In this document: positions 1 to 8,600 of the stretch, in pieces
Numbering within the stretch: the first letter of the stretch is position 1
How the letters are laid out: every line of letters starts with the position of its first letter
Assembly: GCF_000621865.1 (NCBI RefSeq)
Contig: NZ_KK211359.1
Coordinates: 90,317-154,316 of the forward strand
Direction: 5' to 3'
Length of the DNA: 64,000 bases
Origin: Pseudobutyrivibrio sp. MD2005
Lineage (GTDB): Bacteria; Bacillota; Clostridia; Lachnospirales; Lachnospiraceae
Notes under the pieces: model-generated
Database searches by the model: none
What the model was told of the DNA's origin: nothing
Seen by the model: the letters and a program-made list of their open reading frames with translations, nothing else
Translations under genes and position numbers: made by a program

Positions 1-147
1 CTTTGAGATAGTGGGCGTATCATGAAGCTACTAAAGCATGTATCTTGTTTGTAAGAGATATGTGGAGGGAATGTAAAACTACAAACTACACTCGTAGAAG
101 GGCCGGGAATTGGCTTTTGGACACGGGTTCGACTCCCGTCAGGTCCA
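1..147 (+). ncRNA. ssrA: tmRNA (transfer-messenger RNA), 3' part only
   Basis: The 3' end of tmRNA, which with SmpB rescues stalled ribosomes and tags unfinished proteins. The T-arm is clear: stem ACGGG (123-127), loop TTCGACT, stem CCCGT (135-139), then the 3' acceptor strand CAGGTCC and discriminator A at 147. The preceding pseudoknot sequence ACTACACTCGTAGA is typical of Firmicute ssrA. CCA is not encoded (CTT follows). No matching GGACCTG lies within 100 bases upstream, which excludes an ordinary tRNA. The 5' half and the tag reading frame lie outside the window. Confidence 0.92.
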
Positions 148-272
148 CTTTTTTAAGAAAGCTTTAAAATCAACTTTTCTTAGTAGAATCGCTGGTTTTG
201 GGGCTTTTTTTATTTGAATTCAAAGCCTTGACCATGATGATTCGTTATATTTAACAGAAATTTCGTTCTGAA

Positions 273-301
273 TTGAAGGACTACATTTATAATGTTAAAA
301 T
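273..301 (+). promoter_or_regulatory. sigma-A-type promoter for the D,D-carboxypeptidase gene
   Basis: TTGAAG (273-278), a 17-nt spacer and TAAAAT (296-301), 31 nt before the start codon. The ribosome site AAGAGGAG follows at 313-320. Confidence 0.6.
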
Positions 302-332
302 TTTTGTTATGTAAGAGGAGAAATTCATTGTT

Positions 333-1472
333 ATGAGTAGATATAGAAGAAATATGACTGACGAGGAGCGTAAAGCTTATCGTAAGAAAAAAAGACTGAT
401 TAGAAAAATTCAGGTATATACAGAAATTGGACTTATATCCTTAGCAATTATTATTGCTGCAGGTTTTGTTATATCCCACATCAAAGGGAAAGATGATTCT
501 TTGGCTGTAGCTGCAGAGGAACAAGTAGCTTCCAAGGAAGCAGCCTCAGAAGAAGCTACCGAAGAAAAAAGCGAAGGACTTAAGCTTTCTGGAACAAAAG
601 CTAAAGAAGAGACTCAAAAGGAAGCGGAAGAGGAAGAAGAAAAAACAACAGCTTCAAGCGGTAGCTATTCTGCAAAATCAACAGATGCTACTGTTTCTAT
701 AGGAGGGGATGTTGTTAGCACAAATGCAATTCTTATCAATAATGATACGAAGGAAATCATTGCTAGCAGAAACCCTAACGAAAAAATCGTACCAGCATCA
801 ATGACTAAGGTTATGACAGTCTTAACAGCTGCCAATCATTTGACAGAAGACCAACTCAACGAAGTGGTAGCTATGTCTCATGAAGCTGTAGACTACTCTT
901 ATGCAGGTGGTGGCTCCACCTCCGGCTTTGTAGAAGGCGAAGAAGTTACCGTCCGAGATTTATTCTACGGAACAATACTACCTTCAGGTGGAGATGCTGC
1001 AGCTCAGCTGGCAATCTACGTAGCAGGAGACATCGACAGCTTCGTAGCCATGATGAACGAAGAGGCTGACTCACTTGGACTTACCGGCACACACTTTGAC
1101 AACCCCGTAGGTTTCTATGGCGACGACCACTACAGCACACCATACGACATCTCAATCATAATGATGGCGGCCTTAGACAATCCACTATGCAAAGAAGTCC
1201 TTACCACTAAGGTATACAATTCCACTGCCACAAACGTAAATCCCGAAGGAATTACAATATCAAACTGGTTCCTTCGTAAAATCGAAGACAAAGACCTTGG
1301 AGGAGAAATCGAAGGTGCCAAGACCGGCTTTGTAAACGAATCCGGCAACTGCGCCGTTAGTTCCATGATTTCGGCCTCAGGCACCGAATACATTTGCTGT
1401 ACCACCAATTCCACATCCTCGTGGCGCTGCATCTACGACCACGTAGACATCTACAAAGCCTACGCTAAGTAG
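333..1472 (+). CDS. D-alanyl-D-alanine carboxypeptidase (S11 family)
   Basis: Serine D,D-carboxypeptidase that trims the terminal D-Ala from peptidoglycan stem peptides outside the membrane. A basic N-terminus precedes a membrane segment at about residues 30-50. An acidic Glu/Lys-rich linker (60-115) leads into the catalytic domain. The SxxK motif is SMTK (Ser156, Lys159) and the third motif is KTG (330-332). The second motif reads SGG at 218-220 instead of the usual SGN. The protein ends about 47 residues after KTG, so it lacks the PBP5 C-terminal beta domain and amphipathic anchor; the N-terminal helix must anchor it. Start ATG follows AGAGGAG. The second half uses many C-ending codons, unlike the first half, and the stop codon touches the giant palindrome downstream. 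Confidence 0.9.
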   Translation: MSRYRRNMTDEERKAYRKKKRLIRKIQVYTEIGLISLAIIIAAGFVISHIKGKDDSLAVAAEEQVASKEAASEEATEEKSEGLKLSGTKAKEETQKEAEEEEEKTTASSGSYSAKSTDATVSIGGDVVSTNAILINNDTKEIIASRNPNEKIVPASMTKVMTVLTAANHLTEDQLNEVVAMSHEAVDYSYAGGGSTSGFVEGEEVTVRDLFYGTILPSGGDAAAQLAIYVAGDIDSFVAMMNEEADSLGLTGTHFDNPVGFYGDDHYSTPYDISIIMMAALDNPLCKEVLTTKVYNSTATNVNPEGITISNWFLRKIEDKDLGGEIEGAKTGFVNESGNCAVSSMISASGTEYICCTTNSTSSWRCIYDHVDIYKAYAK

Positions 1473-2068
1473 GCCCTTGCCACTTGTTAACACTAAGCGC
1501 CGCCTTGGAATGCTCTGTGGCCTCGGTAGGCTGGTGGAGCGCATGAATATTTTGTTTTTCTAACACGCAATGCAGCCTTCTTTATTGACATGTGTCTTTT
1601 GTATGTCTGTACAGATTGGAAAAGTGTCGTTCAGTTAAGCGGACAAACATGTACTGATCTTATTTCGAATATTTTTGTAGTTACTTGCGTGATTTTGAAA
1701 TGAACTTAGAAAAAACAAAAACAGGTTTTGAAGAATTTAAGTATGGGCTGCCATGGACGGCAGCCCAAGGCTGATAGTGAAACGGACTGAACTTGAAGCC
1801 GGTACTTAAATCTACAAAACCTGTTTTTACTTTTTTCTTAGTGAATGTAATATGAACCAAGTAACTGCAAATATATTCGAAATACTAATAATCTTTATTG
1901 TCCGCTAATGAACGACACTTTTACAATCGGTTCATCCATCAAAAGACACATGTGTGAAGACTGCATTTTGCGTGTTGAAAAACTAAAAATATTCGCGCAA
2001 TCCCACCAGCCTACCGAGGCCACAGAGCAGGCCAAGGCGGCGCTAATAATATATGTGTGGCAAGGGCC
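1472..2068 (+). repeat. Giant imperfect palindrome, copy A (597 bp)
   Basis: Fills the gap between two convergent genes. The outer tips GGCCCTTGCCAC (1472-1483) and GTGGCAAGGGCC (2057-2068) are complementary. A 25-bp perfect pairing joins 1513-1537 with 2003-2027, and pairing continues inward with bulges. The core has CAGGTTTTG (1722-1730) pairing with CAAAACCTG (1815-1823), and an apical hairpin GGGCTGCC (1745-1752), loop ATGGAC, GGCAGCCC (1759-1766). An unpaired insert of about 45 nt lies 3' of the apex and ends in GGTAC. Core and arm motifs recur in copies B and C, which defines an orientation; A is called +. No ORF of note lies inside. Nature unknown: structured RNA, long terminator or MITE-like element. 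Confidence 0.9.
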
Positions 2069-2077
2069 ACTGAGCCA

Positions 2078-2728
2078 TTAAGATACGATGTCTAAGAGCT
2101 TCGAGATGTGGTCGATGTAGGCCACGGGGGCGAACTGGGATAGTACGTCCATGTCGCGGAAGCCGTAGGTGCAGAGGACGTAGTCTATGCCGGCAGCTTC
2201 GGCGGTGGCAGCGTCTACTTCGGAGTCGCCGATGTAGAGGACGGAGGATTTGTCGGTGATGCCAAGCTTGTCTAAAGCGATTTGGACAGGCTCTGGGTCG
2301 GGCTTTCTCTTGTGGGTGCCGTCGTCACCGATTACGATATTGATATTTGGCTCAAAGAAGTCTTTGAGTAGAGATTCGCTGGCAGTTTGACCTTTGTTGG
2401 TTACGATTGCCATTTTTATTCCCATGGAAGAAAGCTTTTCTGTTGTTTCCATGATGCCATCGTAGGGCTTTGTCTTGATGAGATTGTGGGTGTTGTAGTA
2501 GGCAATGAAATCCTGTAGGAATTTGTCAAAGTGTTCGTATGATTCGCCATCAGGCAGGGCTCTGACAACAAGCATTCTAAGTCCGTTGCCTACGAAGCGG
2601 CGAACATCTTCAAGCGAGTGCGTCGGGAGATTGTATTTAGTAAGGGTGTGATTGATAGAATCGGTTAAGTCCTCAAGCGTGTATAAAAGTGTTCCATCTA
2701 AGTCGAAAAGTATAGTGGTGTATTTCAT
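2078..2728 (-). CDS. HAD-superfamily phosphatase, phosphoglycolate phosphatase-like
   Basis: Haloacid dehalogenase-type hydrolase, probably a cytosolic phosphatase for small sugar phosphates or phosphoglycolate. Motif I is DLDGT (Asp9 nucleophile, Asp11 acid/base), the motif II region is VTNKG, and the motif III/IV region has KPDP followed by GDSEVD. Residues about 15-85 form the helical cap of the Gph/PpaX type. At 216 residues it has the family's usual length. The start is supported by CGAGGAAAAC upstream. It converges on the carboxypeptidase gene across palindrome A. Its 3' third is visibly richer in G and C than its 5' part. The substrate cannot be read from sequence. Confidence 0.88.
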   Translation of the reverse strand: MKYTTILFDLDGTLLYTLEDLTDSINHTLTKYNLPTHSLEDVRRFVGNGLRMLVVRALPDGESYEHFDKFLQDFIAYYNTHNLIKTKPYDGIMETTEKLSSMGIKMAIVTNKGQTASESLLKDFFEPNINIVIGDDGTHKRKPDPEPVQIALDKLGITDKSSVLYIGDSEVDAATAEAAGIDYVLCTYGFRDMDVLSQFAPVAYIDHISKLLDIVS

Positions 2729-2790
2729 AAGTTTTCCTCGTTTTTAGTTATTTTCTACAAGTGTATTATACGATTTTATTTATGTTATTA

Positions 2791-2819
2791 TTGAATAATA
2801 ATTTGTGCTTTGATATGAT
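2791..2819 (+). promoter_or_regulatory. Promoter of the GNAT-lysozyme gene pair
   Basis: TTGAAT (2791-2796), a 17-nt spacer and TATGAT (2814-2819), followed by GAGGTGAC before the start codon at 2852. Confidence 0.55.
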
Positions 2820-2851
2820 TTTTTTATCACAGATTTATGAGGTGACATAAG

Positions 2852-3373
2852 ATGAAATACACGATAAGAGATGCTGAAGTCTCTGATGCAAAGGCAATAC
2901 ATGATATTTACGGCTATTATGCCGAAAACACATATATTACATTTACTGAGGACAATCCCTCGGTGGAAGAGTACGCTGAAAGTATCGTAAATACGAAGAA
3001 GGATTATCCATATATCGTTGCTTGTGATGATTCAGGCAAGGTTATCGGTATGGCTTATGGCGGAAGAATCAGACATCATGATGCCTATAGATTTTCTGTA
3101 GAAACTACTATCTATTTGGCGAATGATATTCCAAAGCATACCGGAATTGGAAAGGCATTGTATGATGAGCTTGAGGCAAGGCTTCAGGCTATGGGATATA
3201 AGTTTATGTATGGTGTTATTACAGATGATAACGAGACCAGCATTAATTTTCATAAGGCCCTTGGATTTGATGAGGTTGGGCATTTCACTGACATAGGTTA
3301 TAAGTTTGGAAAATGGAAAGGAATAGTGTGGTATAGAAAGCAGATAGGTTCGCTTACTGATATGCCACAATAA
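2852..3373 (+). CDS. GNAT N-acetyltransferase (phosphinothricin acetyltransferase-like)
   Basis: Acetyl-CoA-dependent N-acetyltransferase of the GNAT fold. The N-terminus (YTIRDAEVSDAKAIHDIY) and the region around residues 95-120 (GIGKALYDELEARL, the acetyl-CoA loop) match the Pat/Bar/YncA subgroup, which acetylates small amines such as phosphinothricin or methionine sulfoximine. Later motifs NETSINFHKALGF and GYKFGKW fit the same group. Length 173 is typical. It lies 4 nt before the GH25 gene and is probably co-transcribed with it. The natural substrate is unknown. Confidence 0.85.
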   Translation: MKYTIRDAEVSDAKAIHDIYGYYAENTYITFTEDNPSVEEYAESIVNTKKDYPYIVACDDSGKVIGMAYGGRIRHHDAYRFSVETTIYLANDIPKHTGIGKALYDELEARLQAMGYKFMYGVITDDNETSINFHKALGFDEVGHFTDIGYKFGKWKGIVWYRKQIGSLTDMPQ

Positions 3374-3377
3374 TAAT

Positions 3378-4394
3378 ATGAGAAGAGCTTTTAGATATTT
3401 TATGACATCGATTTTGTCGATTTTTTTCACGCTGCTTGCGGTAGGCGTGATTTATATAGTGGCTGATACCCATAGTAGGATTCAGACTCAGGACGACAAA
3501 AAAACGGGGCTTACTTCATCTTCTTATTCGAGTGAGGATGTGGAAGCATTAGTTGATCAGGCTGAGGCCCAGGGAAGAAATAATGTTCTTACAACTATAA
3601 AAGAATCCCTTGAAAACGGAAATACGGTAATTTCTATTTTGAAATCATTATATCCGGAGTATATAGTTGTGGCTGCAAATTCTAAGTACAATTTTGTACC
3701 TATTGATGAGAGTTTGCCTAAGAATAACTATGATATAGATAATCTTACAGATGAAAACGGAATGTATGTCTACACAAAGGATGGACAGGTTACTTCCAAG
3801 TTTGGTATTGATGTTTCCTCTCATCAGGGAGATATCGACTGGGAGGCAGTCGCAGATGAAGGTGTAGAGTTTGCTTTTATTCGAGCTGTTTATAGAGGCT
3901 ATGGCACTGGTAAGCTTGTGGTTGATGAGAAATGCCTTGAAAATATCGAAGGTGCTCAGGCAGCTGGCATTGATGTGGGTGTTTATGTATTTTCGCAGGC
4001 TATCAGCCAGGCAGAGGTTCTTGAGGAAGCTGGCACAGTAATCGATTTGCTGGATGGATACACATTACAGCTTCCAATCGTTTTTGATGTAGAAAAGGTT
4101 GGAGATAGTCAGGCCAGAACAAATAGTCTTACTGTGGAAGAGCGCACAAACCTTACAATCGCTTTCTTAGAGGCTGTTAAAAACGCAGGCTATGAGCCAA
4201 TGGTTTATCACAACACAGAAATGGGAGCCATGTTAGTTGATCTAACACAGCTCACTGATTATCCTAAGTGGTTTGCAGGGTATAATAAAGAATTTTACTG
4301 GCCATATGAATACGACATCTGGCAGTATTCTGAGAATGGTTCAATCAATGGTATAAATGGAAAAGTAGACTTTGATATTTGGCTAACCCAATAA
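3378..4394 (+). CDS. Membrane-anchored GH25 lysozyme-like muramidase
   Basis: Glycoside hydrolase family 25, which cuts the N-acetylmuramic acid-GlcNAc bond of peptidoglycan. A signal anchor covers residues 8-30. A spacer of about 110 residues precedes the GH25 domain from residue 142 (FGIDVSSHQGDIDW, Asp145). The catalytic pair is in FDVEK (Asp237, Glu239), and the domain ends in a WQYSENG...VDFDIW signature. No cell-wall-binding repeats follow. The last 12 nt overlap the convergent aminotransferase gene, and that overlap forms part of a terminator hairpin. A second GH25 protein is encoded at 42052. Confidence 0.9.
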   Translation: MRRAFRYFMTSILSIFFTLLAVGVIYIVADTHSRIQTQDDKKTGLTSSSYSSEDVEALVDQAEAQGRNNVLTTIKESLENGNTVISILKSLYPEYIVVAANSKYNFVPIDESLPKNNYDIDNLTDENGMYVYTKDGQVTSKFGIDVSSHQGDIDWEAVADEGVEFAFIRAVYRGYGTGKLVVDEKCLENIEGAQAAGIDVGVYVFSQAISQAEVLEEAGTVIDLLDGYTLQLPIVFDVEKVGDSQARTNSLTVEERTNLTIAFLEAVKNAGYEPMVYHNTEMGAMLVDLTQLTDYPKWFAGYNKEFYWPYEYDIWQYSENGSINGINGKVDFDIWLTQ

Positions 4395-4404
4395 GAGGTT
4401 AGCC
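4381..4404. terminator. Bidirectional terminator formed by overlapping gene ends
   Basis: GGCTAACC (4381-4388), loop CAATAAGA, GGTTAGCC (4397-4404), then AATTTTG on the + strand. Both stop codons lie within or next to the hairpin, so the 3' ends of the convergent genes also encode their terminator. Confidence 0.75.
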
Positions 4405-5471
4405 AATTTTGTATTATCTTCTGGATTCATAAAACAGAATCTAATGTAATTCTCACCAAGGTAAGGGAAGGTAGAACAATCACGAATCATTAGACCTTCT
4501 CTAATACACTTGTCAAAAAGCATTCCGCTTGTAATTCCATCTTCAAGAATCTGTAAAAGCATAAAGTTGCCTTCAGGCTTATATGGCTTGAAGCGAGAGC
4601 TCTCATTGAAGAGCTTATATAAACGGTCGCGCTCAGTTTTAATCAAATCGCGAGTCTCGTGGATGTAGTCTTCGTCGTTAAACATAAGAGTACCAGCAAC
4701 AACGGCAATAGAATTGATTGTCCAAGGATCCTTGCGTCTGTTGATTGCCTGGATTAAATCATTGTTTGAGCAGATGGCATATCCCAGACGTAGGCCTGGT
4801 GCAGCAAAAAACTTAGATGTGCCTCTGAGAATAGCGATATTTGTATAAGTGCGAGTGAGGCTAACAGATGAAATCTTATTAACATCCTCGGCAAATTCAA
4901 CGTAAGTCTCATCAACCATGACGAAGATATCGCATTCCTTGCATGCATCTAATATGTGTCGCATATCCTGATTCTTGATGGCTGTGCCAGTAGGATTGTT
5001 AGGATTGCAGATGATGAGCATATCAATATCTTCTGAAAGCTTGCTGATGAAATGCTCTGTATTTAAGATGAAATCGTTTTCTTCTTTGAGAGGATAATAG
5101 ATAGTTTTGCCTCCGCCTAAAGCGATTTCACGTTCATATTCAGAATAAGTAGGGCCTAAAATCATGGCTTTTTTAGGCTGCTCAATTTGTACAAAAAGGG
5201 AAATGAGCTCGGTAGAACCGTTGCCCACAACTATGTTGTCGGTTTCGGTTGAGCAGTAATTGGCGATGCACTGTCTAAGCTGAACATAGTCTCTGTCAGG
5301 ATATGTAGTGATGCAATCGATGTGCTCTGTGATTCCCTTTCTGAGCTTTGGTGAAATTCCAAGTGGGTTTACATTAGCTGAAAAGCTAATAATATCTTCC
5401 TTCTTGATTCCATATATCTTTTCAATTTTTTCCAAGTCGCTACCATGAAAATGGTCTTTGTGTTTAATCAT
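4383..5471 (-). CDS. PLP aminotransferase, CobD/HisC-like
   Basis: Fold-type I pyridoxal-phosphate enzyme. It is either histidinol-phosphate aminotransferase or L-threonine-O-3-phosphate decarboxylase (CobD, cobalamin side chain). The N-terminus HFHGSDLEKIEKIYG followed by FSANVNPLG is the CobD-type opening. The PLP lysine is in GTSKFFAAPGLRLGYA (Lys220 from this start), the PLP-phosphate loop is GNGSTELI, and NPNNPTG and VDETYVEF are conserved. Starting at ATG 5471 leaves GAGGTG as ribosome site with 6 nt spacing; the upstream in-frame GTG is part of that site. hisH and hisF are elsewhere in the window, so a histidine role is possible, but no cobalamin genes are near to decide. Confidence 0.8.
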   Translation of the reverse strand: MIKHKDHFHGSDLEKIEKIYGIKKEDIISFSANVNPLGISPKLRKGITEHIDCITTYPDRDYVQLRQCIANYCSTETDNIVVGNGSTELISLFVQIEQPKKAMILGPTYSEYEREIALGGGKTIYYPLKEENDFILNTEHFISKLSEDIDMLIICNPNNPTGTAIKNQDMRHILDACKECDIFVMVDETYVEFAEDVNKISSVSLTRTYTNIAILRGTSKFFAAPGLRLGYAICSNNDLIQAINRRKDPWTINSIAVVAGTLMFNDEDYIHETRDLIKTERDRLYKLFNESSRFKPYKPEGNFMLLQILEDGITSGMLFDKCIREGLMIRDCSTFPYLGENYIRFCFMNPEDNTKLANLLLG

Positions 5472-5577
5472 ATTCGTCACCTCGTATTTTACATACTATC
5501 ATCTTGATAGGTAAATATCCACAGATTTGTAATATTAATCAGAAAATTAGGAATCTTATTTTTTGTTTGTTATTCGT

Positions 5578-5605
5578 TTGAAAACACAACATGTTGTGCT
5601 ATAAT
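5578..5605 (+). promoter_or_regulatory. Promoter with a palindromic operator in the spacer
   Basis: TTGAAA (5578-5583), a 16-nt spacer and TATAAT (5600-5605). The spacer holds CACAACATGTTGTG (5585-5598), a perfect 14-bp palindrome well placed for a dimeric repressor or activator. It drives the four-gene operon starting at 5674 after a leader of about 60 nt. Confidence 0.7.
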
Positions 5606-5673
5606 TTGATTTGAATATGCTAGGAGTAGTAGGCATTGCTTTAGCTCCGGCTTGAATTGTAGAGGAAAATGTT

Positions 5674-8600
5674 TTGAGAAAAAGAATCTATCGAATATCA
5701 GAGGATAAATTCGATGACCTTAAACCAAATATAGAGTTTGATGCAGAGCAGATTGAAGAAAACTGCTTTGTTTCTGATGAATTTTCAGGTAGCTTTTATT
5801 TTAAGAGTACCAATGATGTGAAAATCAGGGGCGTAGTGTATTGTGATAGCCCTTACGTAGAAATTAAAGAACCTTGGTTTGATAAGGTTAACGTCCGTAT
5901 TGATTACAAAGTCGCAGATAATAATTTTAAGGCAGGGGAAAGCCTTAAAGGTGAGTTTATTATCGTAGCTGTTGGAATTGAAAAGCATATCAAGTTTTGT
6001 ATCAACTATATCAAAAAGCCACTTGTTGCATCATGTGGCGAGATACATAGTCTTGAAGAATATACAGAGCTGGCTCAGAATCATTTCAATGAGGCAGTTT
6101 CATTGTTCTACTCAGATCGATTTGCAGATTTTATTTCAGGTTTTGATAAGAGAACAAGGCTTCTTTACAGAGGCTTTAAGGCTGCACCAATTTCTGCAGT
6201 TAATGTGGATGAATTTTTGGTGGCAACTGGGCATAAGCCAAAAATGACTTTTGATGTCAAAGAGCGTCAGGACCGTTACTTTGAAGTTAATGAAAACATT
6301 CGAGGTGAGATAGAGGTTGTTCGTTCTACATGGGGATTTATCGATGTTAAGGTTTCTTGTGATGCGGATTTCGTATCAATAGAAAAAGAAAGCATTACAT
6401 CCGATTTCTTCCTTGGCTCGATCTTTAATATGAGCTATTACGTCCACAAGGATAGGATGCATGAGGGAGTTAATTACGCCCGCATTTCATTTGATTATAG
6501 GGAAATCCATAAGGAAATCACTATTGTGGCATCCACAGCAAGAGAGGATGCTAAGCTTGAGACTCCTCAGTTTATAAAAGATAAAAAGATTCTTAAGGCT
6601 TGCCGCCTTTATGAAGATTTCAGACTTAGAAGAGTTACAACTGGGCAGTGGTGTCAGGAGACTCTTGGTATTGTAGATGAGATTAATGATTCTGAGGATG
6701 GAGACAATTTCCTTCTTCTGATGAAGGCTTTGCTTTTTGTTACAAATGGTCAAAAGCAGGAGGCTCTTTGGATTATCCAGGATTTGAAGCGCACAATCGA
6801 GGATAAGGCTAGTACAGAGTGGGCATTTTTGCTTTACATTTGTACTCTTATAGAGCGAGAAGAGGATTATGTTGATAGACTTACAGAAAATATAGAGGCT
6901 ATTTTCAGGGAACACCCTGAAGATTTTCGTATTTTCTGGTTCCTTTTGTTTTTGCGTAAGGAATACATTAAGAATCCTACAGCAAAGCTTCGTGATATTG
7001 CAGAATGGATAAATGCAGGAGTGGATTCGCCACTTCTCTATATCGAGGCTTATTATATTTTTATCCAGGACCCATACTTAATTGCTACATTTGATGAAAT
7101 GACAATCAAGATTTTAAACTGGGCCCGTAAGAAGAATGCTATTTCTAAGGATATAGCAATTCAAATGGTACACGTGCTGGAGACTGAGCGAAGCTTTAAT
7201 CCTAAGGTGTTACCAATACTTGAAAGCTGCTACGAAATCTATCCGGATTTGCAGCTATTGCTTGCTATTGTTACATACCTTCTTAAGGCGACTTACGTTG
7301 ATAAAAAGTTCCTTAAGTGGTTTAAGATGGCAATTGAAGCGAATCTTCATGTGTCAGGTATTTTCGAAGCTTACATGGAGGCGTTGCCTACTTATTCAGT
7401 AGACAGATTCCCTCAGCTTCTTACTATGTTCTTTAAGTACAATAACGATTTGTCTTACGATAAAAAGGCTCTCCTTTATGCAAACATTATTTTGCATAAG
7501 GACGAGGATAAGGATACTTATGAGCATTATCAGGAAGCTATCGAGACATTCGCACTTGAGCAGCTAAAGCTTGGAAGATTAGACGATAATCTTGCAGTTT
7601 GTTATCAGCGTTTGCTTGAGCTTGGCGTCTTTGATGAGCAGGTGGCTCGTCTTATGACAGAGCTTGCATTTAAAAAGAAGATTGCGGTTATTAATTCAAA
7701 TGTTCGCAGAATCTTTTTATATCAGGAAGAGTTTAAGGCTCCAAATATCGCAAACGTTTCAGAACATAAGGCTTATCTGAATTACGTGGGTAGCAATGGT
7801 GTTATCTTTATGGAGGATAAGGATGGATACTTATTCGTAGATGATGATTCTTATCTTACAGAGGATGTTCTTGATGCATCTTTATACATGAATACACTTA
7901 AAGAGCTTACACCCCTTAGTATGGGCTTTGTGCTTATGGATTATTCCAATAATTTCGATTACGAAGATGCGAATAAATTTAATGTTGAGGAGATTAAGCT
8001 TTTACTTAATTCCAAGATTATATCTTTAGATTATCTTGGAAAGATGTACCCTAAGATTATCGAGGCTCTCAAATTCAATGAAGAGTATGCGCTTATTGAA
8101 CGTCACTTTATGAATGAGGCAGATCTTAAATCACTCAGTGCCGAAGTCATTGCTGCAGTGCTTGAGGTATTTGTCTATCGAAGCAAATACGACGAAGCAT
8201 ATTACATGCTGAAAAATACTAATGGCACACTTCTTAAAAATGAGGTTGCCAATAAGCTTTGCAAGTATCTGATAAATCAGGCTCCGGATAAGTCTGATGA
8301 TTTCTTGATTTTGATGTCAGCTAATCTTGTGAAGGCTGGTGTAGTAAATGGCGATTTAGTGAGATATCTGCTTAGATACTTTGTTGGACCTACAGATGTG
8401 ATGCTTGAAATATATAACAATGCATTTGATAGAGGTGAGGATGTGATTGAGTTTGCAGAACGCATTCTTACACAGGTCCTTTATCGTGATTTCCTTTGCG
8501 ATGGAATCATGGAAGTCTTCGATACTTACTTTGGCAGACGTAATAATAAAATGATCGTGGAAGCTTTCCTTACATTTGAGGCACACCAATATCTTTCTGT

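Noticed and set aside
1..147. An ordinary tRNA at the left edge
   Set aside because: The T-arm is followed by a 3' acceptor strand whose 5' partner is missing within 100 bases, and the preceding bases match the tmRNA pseudoknot region.
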